From NCBI RefSeq assembly GCF_001427105.1, contig NZ_LMGI01000002.1:779974-843973 (forward strand): a stretch of DNA of 64,000 nucleotides, written 5' to 3'. The DNA comes from Sphingopyxis sp. Root154 (GTDB lineage Bacteria; Pseudomonadota; Alphaproteobacteria; Sphingomonadales; Sphingomonadaceae). Both the position numbers and the translations under genes were made by a program. Positions 18,264 to 27,945 of the stretch are shown here, piece after piece; the stretch's first letter is position 1, and every line of letters starts with the position of its first letter. The notes under the pieces were generated by a model that was given only the letters and a program-made list of their open reading frames with translations, made no database searches and was not told where the DNA came from.

Positions 18264-21200
18264 TTACTCCGCCGGCTCGGGCGCGGGCGCCCCATGCGGC
18301 TTCGTATCGTCGCCCTTGCGGTAGGTGAGCAGGTTGCCGGAGAAGAAGCGGCCGAGGCGCTTTTCCATACTGTCGGCCAGGCTGAAGCCCGCAGGGACAA
18401 TCAGCAGCGTCAGCAGCGTCGACAGGATCAGACCGCCGATCACGACGACGCCCATCGGCTGGCGCCAGGCGCCGTCGCCCGACAGCGACAGGGCTGTCGG
18501 CACCATGCCTGCAACCATCGCGACCGTCGTCATGACGATCGGCTGCGCGCGCTTGCGCCCGGCATCGAGCAGCGCGGCGTTCTTCTCGACGCCATGGTCC
18601 ATCTCCTCGATCGCGAAATCGACGAGCAGGATCGAGTTTTTCGCGACAATGCCGAGCAGCATCAGCAATCCGATATAGACGGGCATCGAGACCTCCAGGC
18701 CGGTGATCCAGAGGCCGAGCAGCCCGCCGAGAGGCGCGAGCAGCAGCGACGACATATTGACCAGCGGCGACAGAAAGCGGCGATAGAGCAGCACCAGCGT
18801 CGAGAAGACGAGAAGAAGGCCCGAGACCACCGCGATCATGAAGTTGGTGATCAGTTCGGCCTGCCACTTGGCGTCGCCCTGGATGACCTTGCGGATGCCC
18901 TGCGGCATATTCTTGACCGCGGGCAGCGCGTCGATCTTTTTCTGCGCGTCGCCCGTGACCAGCCCCGGCGCGAGGTCGGCCCCGATCACGATACGTCGCG
19001 TCTGGTTGTAACGGCGGAGTTCGGTCGGCCCAGAGCCAAAGCCGATCGAGGCGATCGATTTCAGCGGCACCGTCGTCCCGCGCGAGGTCGGCACCGGCAG
19101 ATTCTCGATCGTCGCAAGACTGCGGCGCGAATCTTCGGACAGGAGCACGCGGATCGGGATCTGGCGATCCGACAGCGAGAATTTGGCCGCATTCTGGTCG
19201 ATGTCGCCCAGCGTCGCGATACGGATCGTCTGGCTGAGTGCCGACGTCGTCACGCCAAGTTCGGCGGCGAGGTCGAGCCGCGGGGTCACGATGATTTCGG
19301 GGCGCGGAATGTCGCCCTCAATCCGCGGCGACCGCACTTCCTTCAGCTTTTCCATCTGCGACACGATCAGGCGCGCATGCTGTTCGAGCGCGACCGGATC
19401 GTCGCCGCCGATGACCATCGTCATGTCGCGGCCCGAAAAGCCGCCCGACTGGCTCTGGAAGGTCACGCGCGCATCGGGGATCGCCGCCATGAGCGGCTGC
19501 AGACTCCGCTCCCATTCGACGCTGCTTATCTCACGGGTTTTCTTCAGCGTGATATAGACCCCGCCGTCGTTGACATTCACCTCATAAAAGGCGTTTTCGA
19601 CATTCTTGTCTTTCGACAGGATCGCGGTGATCTGGTCCGAGATATTCTCGCTCTGTGCGAGCGTCGAACCCGGCGGCAGTTCATAGCGGATCTGGCTGTA
19701 GTCGCTGTTGATCGTCGGCTGGAACTGCTGCGGCAGTACCATCAGCAGGATAACGCTCATCGCGAGCGACGCGGCGCCGACCCCGACGATCCAGACACGG
19801 TGGTCGAACACGCGCGCCCAGGCGCGCTGGACCATGAACTTCGCCCAATTGGTAAAGACCGGCTGGCGCATGCCGATCAGCCACGCGAGCGCGCCGAGCA
19901 GGATGATCAGCAGGGCGACACCCATATAGGTGAGGATCGCTTCAACCGGCGTCTTCAGCATGAAGTACATCGCGGTATTGGGCTTATCCTGCCCGATTGG
20001 GACAGGCTGGAAATAGGCGTAAATCGCATAGAGCACCGACAGCCCGGCGAGGATCAGCGGCACCGCCAGATAGGCGATCTTCGTCGGATGCGCTTCGTAA
20101 CGCGCGCGGATCGCATGATGCTTGCTGTTGTCGAGCGTCCACGCAAGGAGGCGTTCGTAGCGATCGACCCAGGGGCCGGAGGCATGGTCCTGCTCGCCCT
20201 GCGCCGACAGGAAATAGGCGGCGATCATCGGCGTAATCATGCGCGCGACCGCAAGGCTGACGAGCACCGCGAACACAACCGTCATGCCGAACTGGATGAA
20301 AAACTGTCCCGAAATGCCGGGCATCAGCGCGACAGGCAGGAAGACCGCGACGATCGACATCGTCGTTGCGACCACTGCAAGGCCGATTTCGTCGGCGGCG
20401 TCGATCGATGCCTGATACGCCGTCTTGCCCATGCGCATGTGCCTGACGATATTTTCGATCTCCACGATCGCATCGTCGACGAGCACGCCGGCCACAAGGC
20501 TGAGCGCGAGCAAGGACAGGCCGTTCAGCGAAAAGCCCATCATGTCCATGAACCAGAAGGTCGGGATGGCCGAGAGCGGGATCGCGAGCGCGCTGATCAA
20601 GGTCGCGCGCCAGTCGCGCAGGAAGAGGAACACGACGACGACGGCGAGGATCGCGCCCTCGATCATCGCGAGCATCGAGCTGCGATACTGCTCCTTCACA
20701 TATTCGGTCTTGGTGAAGAGGATTTTGAATTCGACCTGCGGGTTCGCCTTCTTGATCTCGGCGAGCTTCTTCATCGCCTCGTCATGGACGGTGACGTCCG
20801 ACGAGCCCTTCGCCTTTTCGATCGAGAAGCTCAGCACCTGCCGCCCGTTGATCTTGGCAAGGTTGCGCTGTTCGGCGTAACCGTCGGTCACCTTTGCCAC
20901 GTCGGAGAGGCGGATCGTCCGCCCATTGCCGATCGAGATGTTCGTTTCACCGAGCTGGAAGGCGTTTTCGGCATTGCCGAGCACGCGCACCGCCTGTTCG
21001 GAGCCTGCGATTTCGGTGCGGCCGCCCGCCGCGTTGACGTTCGTCTGGCGCAGCTGCTGGTTCAACTGGCTGGCGGTGAGGCCATAGCTTTGCATGCGCG
21101 CAGGATCGAGGATGACGCGAATCTCGCGGCTGACACCGCCCGAGCGGCTGACCTTCGCCATGCCCGGGATCGACAGCAAATCCTTGGCAACCGTATTGTC

Positions 21201-21680
21201 GACAAACCAGCTGAGCTGTTCGAGCGTCATGTCCGACGTCTCGACCGCAAAATAGGTGATCGGACCGCCGGCGGCATCGACGCGCACGACCTGCGGCTCT
21301 AGAATGCCTTCCGGAAGGTCGCTGCGGATCTGCTGCACCGCCTGGTTGACGTCGTTGTAAGCGCGGTCGATCGGCGTGCCGATCGCGAACTGCACCATCG
21401 TGCGGCTGTTGCCTTCGCCGACATAGGAGGACAGCTCGTCGACGCCGCTGACGCTGCGCACCGCGGCCTCGACGCGCTGCGTGACCTGTGTTTCCAGTTC
21501 GGACGGGGCGGCGCCGGGCTGCGCAACGATGACCTGGACGAGCGGAAATTCGACGTCGGGATTGTCGTTGACATCCATCCGGTTGAAGCTGACGACGCCC
21601 GCCAGCAACAACAGGATGAACAGCACGATCGGCGGCACCGGATTGCGGATGCACCAGGCGGAAATGTTGCGAAAGCTCAT
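18264..21680 (-). CDS. RND efflux transporter permease (AcrB/HAE1-like) with a central insertion
   Basis: A 1,138-residue inner-membrane pump component. It has the AcrB-like layout: an N-terminal helix, a first periplasmic porter region, helices 2-6 with the proton-relay [12 protein letters not shown] (Asp-Asp near residues 401-402), a second porter region, and helices 8-12. It is about 100 residues longer than AcrB because, between helices 6 and 7 (about residues 518-623), there is an additional stretch with two hydrophobic segments. The adaptor gene lies upstream, 48 bp away, and no TolC-type outer-membrane gene follows, so an unlinked one must be used. Start is the ATG at 21680. Confidence 0.93.
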   Translation of the reverse strand: MSFRNISAWCIRNPVPPIVLFILLLLAGVVSFNRMDVNDNPDVEFPLVQVIVAQPGAAPSELETQVTQRVEAAVRSVSGVDELSSYVGEGNSRTMVQFAIGTPIDRAYNDVNQAVQQIRSDLPEGILEPQVVRVDAAGGPITYFAVETSDMTLEQLSWFVDNTVAKDLLSIPGMAKVSRSGGVSREIRVILDPARMQSYGLTASQLNQQLRQTNVNAAGGRTEIAGSEQAVRVLGNAENAFQLGETNISIGNGRTIRLSDVAKVTDGYAEQRNLAKINGRQVLSFSIEKAKGSSDVTVHDEAMKKLAEIKKANPQVEFKILFTKTEYVKEQYRSSMLAMIEGAILAVVVVFLFLRDWRATLISALAIPLSAIPTFWFMDMMGFSLNGLSLLALSLVAGVLVDDAIVEIENIVRHMRMGKTAYQASIDAADEIGLAVVATTMSIVAVFLPVALMPGISGQFFIQFGMTVVFAVLVSLAVARMITPMIAAYFLSAQGEQDHASGPWVDRYERLLAWTLDNSKHHAIRARYEAHPTKIAYLAVPLILAGLSVLYAIYAYFQPVPIGQDKPNTAMYFMLKTPVEAILTYMGVALLIILLGALAWLIGMRQPVFTNWAKFMVQRAWARVFDHRVWIVGVGAASLAMSVILLMVLPQQFQPTINSDYSQIRYELPPGSTLAQSENISDQITAILSKDKNVENAFYEVNVNDGGVYITLKKTREISSVEWERSLQPLMAAIPDARVTFQSQSGGFSGRDMTMVIGGDDPVALEQHARLIVSQMEKLKEVRSPRIEGDIPRPEIIVTPRLDLAAELGVTTSALSQTIRIATLGDIDQNAAKFSLSDRQIPIRVLLSEDSRRSLATIENLPVPTSRGTTVPLKSIASIGFGSGPTELRRYNQTRRIVIGADLAPGLVTGDAQKKIDALPAVKNMPQGIRKVIQGDAKWQAELITNFMIAVVSGLLLVFSTLVLLYRRFLSPLVNMSSLLLAPLGGLLGLWITGLEVSMPVYIGLLMLLGIVAKNSILLVDFAIEEMDHGVEKNAALLDAGRKRAQPIVMTTVAMVAGMVPTALSLSGDGAWRQPMGVVVIGGLILSTLLTLLIVPAGFSLADSMEKRLGRFFSGNLLTYRKGDDTKPHGAPAPEPAE

Positions 21681-21728
21681 GATCAAACGCCCTTGTGCAC
21701 TAAATCTCTACCTGTGCCGTTCGGCCGG

Positions 21729-22925
21729 TTATTGCGACGATTTCTGGACCACCGGCTTCACCTTGTCGCCGGGGTTGAGGAAGGCGCCCGCCAGCGCGAC
21801 GACCCGCTCGTTGCCCGTCAGGCCCGACGCGATCGACACGCCGTTGTCGGTTACCTGACCGACCTTCACCGGCTGGCGCTTGATCACGTTCTTGGCATCG
21901 ACCACCAGCACGAAATTGCCCTCGGGGCCGCTCTGCACCGCGCTTTCGGGCAGTAGCGGCGCTTCCGCCGTGCCCGCGATCAGGCGCGCATCGGCAAAGC
22001 CGCCCGGACGCAGCGCCTCGCTGTACGGAACCGCGATGCGGACGGTGCCCTGACGCGTATCCATGTCGATAATGGGCGACTTCTGCCAGACTTGTCCGGC
22101 GATCTGGGCGGCGCTTCCGACCGGCGTCACCGTCGCGCGCGTGCCGACCTGGACACGGGCGAGATCGGCCTCGGCCATCTGGGCCAGCATTTCCATCTCG
22201 CCGCCGCGCGCCATCCGGAACAGGATGCCGCTGCCGGCGCCGACGATCTGGCCCGGCTCGACCTGACGAGTCAGCACGAGGCCCGCGGCGGGCGCGACGA
22301 TATTGAGCCGATCGTTACGCGCGGTCGCTTCGGCATATTGCGCCTGCGCAACGCGGACCCGCGCGTTGGCGGCGTCGCGGGTCGCGCGCTTGCGATCCAT
22401 GTCTGCCTTGGAGATGAAACCGCGCCCGACCAGCGCCTGCGCGCGTTCGAGTTCGGCCTGCGCCAGATCGGCATCGGCCCGCGCGACGCGGATCGACGCC
22501 GCGAGACTCGCGGCTTGTTGCGCCTGGACCGAGCGATCAATGACCGCGAGCGTCTGTCCCGCACCGACCCACTGGCCCGGCTCGACGAGGACGCGCACGA
22601 CCTGCCCGCCCTCGCCCGCGACGCCGACGGGCATTTCGCGGCGGGCCGCGATCGTGCCGTTGGCCGAAATCGCCGCTTCGACCGACACGCGGCCGGGAAT
22701 GACCACGGTGACGTTCGGGATCGCCGCGCCGCCCTGTCCTTCGCCTTCGGCGGCAGCGCCCTTGCTCTGCGTGAAGGCGTAATAGGTGGCCGCCAGCGCG
22801 AGCGCGATCAGCACCAGCGCGACGATCAGAAACGTCCGCTTGCGCCGGCTGTCGCCCGCGTCTTCATAAAAGCTTTGCGTGCCCGCCAGGCTGTCCATCA
22901 CATCCACTTTCCGCTCGTAGTTCAC
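21729..22925 (-). CDS. RND efflux periplasmic adaptor subunit (membrane fusion protein)
   Basis: Membrane-fusion partner of the RND permease downstream. After a cytoplasmic tail and one helix (TFLIVALVLIALALAATYYAF), the protein has the lipoyl half-motif GEGGQVVRVLVEPGQWVGAGQ, an alpha-hairpin (AQLERAQALVGRGFISKADMDRK), the second lipoyl half (NIVAPAAGLVLTRQVEPGQIV) and the beta-barrel and proximal domains. The first codon is likely GTG at 22925, because AGGGAGGG lies 8 bases before it; an ATG at 22898 with GGAAAG is the alternative. It is the first gene of the pump operon. Confidence 0.9.
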   Translation of the reverse strand: MNYERKVDVMDSLAGTQSFYEDAGDSRRKRTFLIVALVLIALALAATYYAFTQSKGAAAEGEGQGGAAIPNVTVVIPGRVSVEAAISANGTIAARREMPVGVAGEGGQVVRVLVEPGQWVGAGQTLAVIDRSVQAQQAASLAASIRVARADADLAQAELERAQALVGRGFISKADMDRKRATRDAANARVRVAQAQYAEATARNDRLNIVAPAAGLVLTRQVEPGQIVGAGSGILFRMARGGEMEMLAQMAEADLARVQVGTRATVTPVGSAAQIAGQVWQKSPIIDMDTRQGTVRIAVPYSEALRPGGFADARLIAGTAEAPLLPESAVQSGPEGNFVLVVDAKNVIKRQPVKVGQVTDNGVSIASGLTGNERVVALAGAFLNPGDKVKPVVQKSSQ

Positions 22926-23138
22926 GCCGAAAACCCTCCCTGCCTTGCGCGGCATCATGCTGCGGCAGGCGCAAGCGCGCCTGTCCCCTCGACCCCGCAA
23001 GAAAGGATCAATCCACTGCGAGGTGTATTACCTAATTAAATCACCACTGGCAAGAGGCGAAACTTCGCCATCCCCCCTGCGCCCCGGATCGCGGCTAATA
23101 GGCTTGTCCTCGTGCAATTTCCAGTGGTTACCGCCATG

Positions 23139-23174
23139 AAAAAGGGTGGCGCGCCTTGCGGCGGCCACCCTTTT
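23139..23174 (-). terminator. rho-independent terminator downstream of the YeaQ-like pair
   Basis: On the minus strand, GGGTGGC (complement of 23164-23170) pairs with GCCACCC (complement of 23144-23150), followed by five T. A second perfect hairpin with GGCCGGCC arms lies at 23180-23200, just ahead of it. It begins about 40 bases past the stop of the gene ending at 23216, which it would end. Confidence 0.75.
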
Positions 23175-23215
23175 CTTCCGGCCGGCCCGAACGGCCGGCC
23201 GTTATTGGCAGGCGA

Positions 23216-23485
23216 TCAGCGGACCCGGCCGCGCCGCACGAGGTTGACGATCCCGAGCAGGATCACCGCGCCGATAAAGGCGGTGAGCAAGGTCATCGGA
23301 TCAAAGGCGTTGCCGCGTAGATGTCCGCCGCCGAGCACGCCCTGCAGCAGGAAGCGGCCGAGGATCGACCCGATACAGCCGACGATGATGTTGAGGAAGA
23401 TGCCTTGCTGAGCGTCGGTGCGCATCACAATACTGGCGAGCCAGCCGATGATGCCGCCCATGATGATAGCGATAATCCAAGTCAT
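23216..23485 (-). CDS. GlsB/YeaQ/YmgE family stress-response membrane protein (copy 1)
   Basis: An 89-residue, three-helix, glycine-rich inner-membrane protein of the transglycosylase-associated (YeaQ/YmgE) family: MTWIIAIIMGGIIGWLASIV, then QQGIFLNIIVGCIGSILGRFL and a C-terminal helix ending GIVNLVRRGRVR. Family members are induced by acid or other stress, with no defined biochemical activity. ATG at 23485 is preceded by GGGGG. It is a close paralogue of the gene 121 bp upstream and shares the WLASIVMRTDAQQGI core. Confidence 0.88.
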   Translation of the reverse strand: MTWIIAIIMGGIIGWLASIVMRTDAQQGIFLNIIVGCIGSILGRFLLQGVLGGGHLRGNAFDPMTLLTAFIGAVILLGIVNLVRRGRVR

Positions 23486-23605
23486 ATGATGACCCCCTAC
23501 GATCGATGTTGGCGCCTGACCCTGCAGGCCCCGCATTGGTAACCCAAATATTTGATATCGCCTAGCAGAATGGCGGCGGCGCGATCACGCCCGCCGCCAC
23601 GCCGT

Positions 23606-23869
23606 TCAGCGGACGCTGCCGCGCCGTACCAGGTTGACAATGCCAAGCAGCACCACCGCGCCGATGAAGGCCCATAACAGCCCGATCGGACTGAAGGTGT
23701 CGAGGCTTGCGCCCATGCCGAAAAAGCTGCCGAGGAAATTGCCGAGGAACGCGCCAACGATGCCGACGACGACGTTCAGGATAATGCCCTGCTGCGCGTC
23801 TGTGCGCATGACGATACTTGCCAGCCAGCCGATGATGCCGCCGACGATCAATGTAATGATCAGACCCAT
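23606..23869 (-). CDS. GlsB/YeaQ/YmgE family stress-response membrane protein (copy 2)
   Basis: An 87-residue paralogue of the downstream gene with the same helix order: MGLIITLIVGGIIGWLASIV, IILNVVVGIVGAFLGNFLGSFFG, and a last helix ending GIVNLVRRGSVR. It lacks the GGGHLRG loop of copy 1 and has SFFGMGASLDTFSP instead. The pair looks like a tandem duplication read in one direction. Upstream of it lies about 950 bp of apparently non-coding DNA, including a perfect CRP-type palindrome 225 bp before the ATG. Confidence 0.87.
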   Translation of the reverse strand: MGLIITLIVGGIIGWLASIVMRTDAQQGIILNVVVGIVGAFLGNFLGSFFGMGASLDTFSPIGLLWAFIGAVVLLGIVNLVRRGSVR

Positions 23870-24817
23870 GATTTTCCCTTCCCTGAACCGGCCGGGCAAG
23901 CGCCGATACCCGGCGAGTATATGAACGTCCGGTCGCGCCCGGACATCGTTTCAACGATGATGAAAGAATGCGGGTTGGGAGCGAAAGGTTCCCGGCCGGC
24001 CCGCGTGGGCTCGGCCGGGAAAGTGGGATCGGTTCCTGATCGGGAACGTCTCCGGGTCGCAAGACGCCACTAAGCAGCCGCGTTTGACGTTGGTGTGACG
24101 AAAGTCACAGGGGCGAAAATAAATGGGATGCGATACGGCCTGCGGCATCGGTGCGGCCATGATGCGGGGTACTTCGGCAGCCGCGCATACGAAATGGGGG
24201 CCGACATCGCTGCCAACCCCCACTATCCGGCTTTGCCCCACGCACTCCGCCTCACTTCATCCCGGTCCGCTTCTCTTGCGATCAGCAGCCCGCAAAACGA
24301 TGCGTTGCGGCGCACGCCGGAACAATCCGGCGACGGTTTGGTCGGCCCCCTTTCGGGGGCCGGCCGCACCTGGAAAGCCCTTCATCATCTCTTCTTGCGT
24401 CCGCCGAAGCAGTCGCTGTCCAAGCGATGGACTGCATTTCCTGTACCCAATCGGGTCCGTATCAACTCGTGGGAATCGCTACGTTCCGTGATCAGGCTAC
24501 CGGTCGATTTCCTCGTCAATCCGTCCGTTCTCTTCTGGCTAGTCTTGCAACTACCCTTGATGTCCCGGTGGTCTGTCGTCTCTGTCGTCCGATGATTTGA
24601 AGCTGACATGAAGCTTTCGGGTCGCCAACAAAAAATGCGCGAAAAGACAGGATGAACCGCCTGCGCTTGTGGATAAGTCCGGCATTAGCAACAAGCGGAT
24701 TCACTGCAGCATTTTTGTAACAGCGGCGCAGCATTTTCGGATTCAAAACCGAACCGTCTCGCGGGCACTGCGATTCGATCCGGGTCGATTTTCATGCTCG
24801 CGAGTCGCGACTCGGTA
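23870..24817. other. long intergenic region with several perfect hairpins, no convincing gene
   Basis: No reading frame here shows the strong third-position GC bias of the neighbouring genes. The candidates (a plus-strand frame across 24095-24595 and a minus-strand one across 24385-24609) have mixed codon use and no family resemblance. Visible structure: a 10 bp perfect hairpin TTCCCGGCCG/CGGCCGGGAA (23989-24021) with inner GCCC/GGGC pairs; the CRP-type site at 24094-24109; GCCGG/CCGGC (24316-24331); and CGGCCCCC/GGGGGCCG with a TTTC loop (24343-24362). GC content falls toward 24450-24800. A small RNA or a long regulated leader is possible. Confidence 0.5.
24094..24109. promoter_or_regulatory. 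perfect CRP-type palindrome TGTGACGAAAGTCACA
   Basis: The 16 bases are TGTGA, six spacer bases, TCACA, which is the exact core of the E. coli CRP consensus. It lies 225 bp upstream of the second YeaQ-like gene and about 710 bp past the end of the OmpA-like gene, in the long non-coding gap. A CRP/FNR-superfamily regulator is the natural reader, but which gene or RNA it controls is not visible. Confidence 0.6.
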
Positions 24818-24846
24818 TAAAAAAAGCGGGACCCGGAGGCCCCGCT
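24818..24846 (-). terminator. rho-independent terminator of the DUF2853-OmpA gene
   Basis: Read on the minus strand, AGCGGG and CCCGCT (complements of 24841-24846 and 24825-24830) form a stem, with a GC-rich loop of ten bases, followed by a run of T (complement of 24819-24825). It begins 24 bases past the stop of the gene ending at 24870. Confidence 0.85.
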
Positions 24847-24869
24847 CTCTTTTCCTGTTGGATCGACGA

Positions 24870-25979
24870 TCAGCCCTTCACGGTGACCTCGACGCGGCGC
24901 GCCGCCGAATTGTCGGTGCCGGTGGTGGTCGCCTCGGCGGGTTTTTCGAGCACGACCTTGTCGGCGGCGAAGCCGAGCTTCTCGAGCGCCGCCTTGACGC
25001 TCTGCGCGCGGTTCTTCGACAATTCGGCGTTGGCGGCCGCATTGCCCGTCGGGTCGTTATAGCCCGACACCGCGAGCGTCGCGGCGGGGTTGCTGTCCAG
25101 ATACGCCTTTACCGAGGATGCCGCGGTCGTCAGATCGTTCGACACGTCCGATTTGCCGGTGTCGAAATAGACCGTCAGCATCGGCTTGCCCTCGCGGTCC
25201 GCAGCGACGACGCCGGCGCCCGCGGGGATAGCAGCCGCTGGGGCTGGCACCGCTGCGCCCTCCACGGGCGCGACGGTCTCGCTGATCGCCGCTTGGTCGG
25301 TGGCCGGGGCAACGGCCGCATCCTGTTTCGAACAATAGCGCAGGCCGAAGAACAGCAGCGCCGCCAGAACGAGCAAAAGCAGAAGCCAGGGCAGCCAGCC
25401 CATGCCGCCGCTCTTCTCGCTTTCGTCATCACCGCCCGAATAGGCGGTCTGCGGACTTGCTGCTGACGGCGCCGGTGCAGCAGGCGAGGCTGCCGGTGGC
25501 GGGGCCGCGGCGGCGGGTATGGCCGATGCGCCCGCCAAGCCCGCCGCTGCCAGCGGTACGGCGGAGGTCGTGTCATCATCCTTGCCGGAATCGCCGTCCA
25601 GCCCGCCGACGGCGGCGAGCCCTGCGGCAGCGCCCGCGGCACCAGCCGCGCCTGCCGCGCCGCCAAAGAGCGTGAGCAGGCCGAAATGCTGCGCGAGGAG
25701 ATAATAGACGGTGACGCGGTTCTTGGTCCGGTCCTCCTTCATCCGCTCGCCAACGCCAGCGATCGCAGCATCGAGCGTCGCGTCATCGTCGGTGAGCCCC
25801 AGCTTTTTCTTGAGGAAGTTTTCGCGGACGCGGTCGGTTTCTTTTGTGTCGGTAAAGGAAACAAGCGAGGAATCACGGTTTCTGAGGGCGATGCCAAGAT
25901 ATTTGACGAGTCCCGACACCACATTTTCGTCGGCGTCCGCGACATATTTCCTGACATCCGCCAGCCAATCTTCTGCCAT
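24870..25979 (-). CDS. DUF2853 domain fused to an OmpA-like peptidoglycan-binding domain
   Basis: A 369-residue protein in three parts. Residues 1-105 look like a complete DUF2853 protein (MAEDWLADVRKYVADADENV, KYLGIALRNRDSSLV, FLKKKLGLTDDD), normally a stand-alone cytoplasmic protein of unknown role. An Ala/Gly/Pro-rich linker follows, with one transmembrane helix (MGWLPWLLLLLVLAALLFFGL, about residues 194-214). The C-terminal 105 residues are an OmpA-like domain (TVYFDTGKSDV, YNDPTGNAAANAELSKNRAQSVKAAL, RRVEVTV), which would bind peptidoglycan in the periplasm. An AGGAGGAAA ribosome site supports the ATG at 25979. A terminator follows. Confidence 0.85.
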   Translation of the reverse strand: MAEDWLADVRKYVADADENVVSGLVKYLGIALRNRDSSLVSFTDTKETDRVRENFLKKKLGLTDDDATLDAAIAGVGERMKEDRTKNRVTVYYLLAQHFGLLTLFGGAAGAAGAAGAAAGLAAVGGLDGDSGKDDDTTSAVPLAAAGLAGASAIPAAAAPPPAASPAAPAPSAASPQTAYSGGDDESEKSGGMGWLPWLLLLLVLAALLFFGLRYCSKQDAAVAPATDQAAISETVAPVEGAAVPAPAAAIPAGAGVVAADREGKPMLTVYFDTGKSDVSNDLTTAASSVKAYLDSNPAATLAVSGYNDPTGNAAANAELSKNRAQSVKAALEKLGFAADKVVLEKPAEATTTGTDNSAARRVEVTVKG

Positions 25980-26107
25980 GCGATTTCCTCCTGCTTAGAC
26001 GCAAGGGTTCGTCGTCGGACGCTCGCACGGGGGGCGAGACTCGCGTCTTAGGAGGCGGAACTTATATCATTTTCCGCGAAAGCAAACATCGCGGCGAGAA
26101 ATAGGGG

Positions 26108-27097
26108 CTATCGCTTGCCGAGATCGCCCTTGCCGACCGTGCCCGACGCCATTTCGAGCATCCGGTCGAGGCTCTTGCGCGCGGCGAGGCGGAGGCCTTC
26201 CTCCATCTCGATCTGCGGCTTCAAATCGCGCAGCGCGATGTAGAGCTTCTCCATCGTGTTGAGCGCCATATAGGGGCAGATGTTGCAGTTGCAGTTGCCG
26301 TCGGCGCCGGGCGCACCGATGAACTTCTTCTCGGGCAGGGCGAGCTCCATCTGGTGGATGATGTGCGGCTCGGTCGCGACGATCAGCGTGTCGCCCGGGA
26401 AGGTCTTGGCGAATTGCAGGATCCCGCTAGTCGAACCGACGTAATCGGCATGGTCGACGATATGCGGCGGGCATTCGGGGTGCGCCGCGACGGGGGCGCC
26501 CGGATGCTGTGCCTTGAGCTTGATCAGTTCGGTTTCGCTGAATGCCTCGTGCACGATGCACACGCCCGGCCACAGCAGCATCTCGCGTCCGAACTTGCGG
26601 TTGAGATAGCCGCCGAGATGCCGGTCGGGACCGAAGATGATCGGCTGACTCTCGGGGATCTGACTGATGATCGTCTCGGCGCTCGACGAGGTGACGATGA
26701 TGTCGCTGAGCGCTTTCACTGCCGCCGAGCAGTTGATGTAGGTCAGCGCGATATGGTCGGGGTGCTTCTCGCGAAAGCGCTTAAACTGTTCGGGCGGACA
26801 GCTGTCCTCGAGGCTGCACCCGGCGTCCATGTCGGGCAGGATCACGATCTTTTCGGGGCTGAGGATCTTCGCGGTCTCGGCCATGAACTTCACGCCGCAG
26901 AAAGCGATGACATCGGCGTCGGTGTCGGCGGCCTTGCGCGACAGCTCGAGCGAATCGCCGACGAAATCGGCGAGGTCCTGAATCTCGGGCTTCTGGTAAT
27001 AATGCGCGAGGATGACGGCGTTGCGTTCCTTGCGCAGGCGCTCGATTTCGGCGCGCAGGTCGAGGCCCGAGAGATTCTCGCGAATGGGAGCAGTCAT
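26108..27097 (-). CDS. nadA: quinolinate synthase A
   Basis: NadA condenses iminoaspartate with dihydroxyacetone phosphate to quinolinate in NAD synthesis, using a [4Fe-4S] cluster. The 329-residue product has the three-domain NadA sequence; conserved cysteines are visible in AFCGVKFMAETAKIL, in AAHPECPPHIVDHADYVGSTSG and in NCNCNICPYMALNT, the three segments that supply the cluster. The N-terminal RNAVILAHYYQ.PEIQDLADFVGDS is diagnostic. No nadB or nadC is adjacent here, and the gene stands alone between minus-strand neighbours. Confidence 0.95.
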   Translation of the reverse strand: MTAPIRENLSGLDLRAEIERLRKERNAVILAHYYQKPEIQDLADFVGDSLELSRKAADTDADVIAFCGVKFMAETAKILSPEKIVILPDMDAGCSLEDSCPPEQFKRFREKHPDHIALTYINCSAAVKALSDIIVTSSSAETIISQIPESQPIIFGPDRHLGGYLNRKFGREMLLWPGVCIVHEAFSETELIKLKAQHPGAPVAAHPECPPHIVDHADYVGSTSGILQFAKTFPGDTLIVATEPHIIHQMELALPEKKFIGAPGADGNCNCNICPYMALNTMEKLYIALRDLKPQIEMEEGLRLAARKSLDRMLEMASGTVGKGDLGKR

Positions 27098-27168
27098 CGC
27101 TTTTCCTTATATGGCTTTAGCCTTGGCGCACCCCCTACACCGCCGCCCGCGACAGGGCAATTCGGCTA

Positions 27169-27879
27169 TCAACCGGCAAGCCGCTCCGCGAGCGCGATGA
27201 CAGGGGGCGTCATCGCCAAAAGATAGATGGTGATGCGCACCGCGATGACAATCGCCGCGATCGCTTTTGTCGCGGGATGGACGCGGCCCAACGTTCGCCG
27301 ATCATACAGCGCGATGATCCCGACGACGCCAAGCTGGATCAGCCCGATCGGAATGTCGGACCAGCCGATCATCAGCGGCATCGGCAGGATGCGGCCGAGC
27401 GCGGGTTCAAGGATGACGATCGTCGCCCCGATCATCAACCGTCGGTGCCACGCGGTCGTATGACGCCGCCGGATCGCGGCCCACACCATCAGGCCGAAGA
27501 CGAGCGATTCCACGGTGATGAGCGCGAGGAAATAGGGCGGCGAGAAGAAGGGCGGGAAGCGGTTTAGCACCAGCGATGCGAGGCCGGTGAAGATGCCAAG
27601 GCCGGTGATGAACAGCGCGAGCCCCGCGCCGATCCACCCGAGCCGCCGGTGCAGCGCGAGATTATCGCGCGAGACGAGCGTTGGCTGGACGATCAGCAGC
27701 GCGAGCCATGCCAGCATGGCGACCCCGTGCAGATGCACCCAGAAAGGCACCGCGACCGGATCGACGAAGCCCCTGAGCGCGAATTGCAGGAAGCCGAAGA
27801 CGATAAAAATCGCGAGGCCGATCGCCATGCGATGCCAGAAAAGCTCGGCGCGCGCGGCGCCCTCTGCGTTGGTTGCCAT
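27169..27879 (-). CDS. polytopic membrane protein of unknown function
   Basis: A 236-residue hydrophobic protein with about seven predicted helices, for example AIGLAIFIVFGFLQFAL, HGVAMLAWLALLIVQPTLV, WIGAGLALFITGLGIFTGL and AVVIAVRITIYLLAM-like at the end. Conserved-looking His residues occur in WVHLHGVAML, LALHRRLGW and AWHRRLMIG, an arrangement found in small putative haem-binding or DUF2306-like membrane proteins. I cannot place it in a named family. A GGGGGAA ribosome site precedes the ATG at 27879. It stands 71 bp upstream of nadA on the same strand. Confidence 0.75.
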   Translation of the reverse strand: MATNAEGAARAELFWHRMAIGLAIFIVFGFLQFALRGFVDPVAVPFWVHLHGVAMLAWLALLIVQPTLVSRDNLALHRRLGWIGAGLALFITGLGIFTGLASLVLNRFPPFFSPPYFLALITVESLVFGLMVWAAIRRRHTTAWHRRLMIGATIVILEPALGRILPMPLMIGWSDIPIGLIQLGVVGIIALYDRRTLGRVHPATKAIAAIVIAVRITIYLLAMTPPVIALAERLAG

Positions 27880-27945
27880 GCCTGTTCCCCCTTGCCCGAC
27901 CGGGAGAGAGAATAACGCAGCCTCGAAACTCCGGAAAGCCGGGAT

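Noticed and set aside
18099..21302. A 1,067-codon open frame on the plus strand
   Set aside because: It is antisense to the RND permease, has an Arg/Asp/His-rich composition typical of the reverse strand of GC-rich genes, and matches no family.
24095..24595. A 166-codon plus-strand frame in the long gap
   Set aside because: Mixed codon use, no ribosome site, no family resemblance.
24385..24609. A 74-codon basic minus-strand frame
   Set aside because: Third-position GC is far below that of neighbouring genes and no family is recognised; I cannot exclude it.
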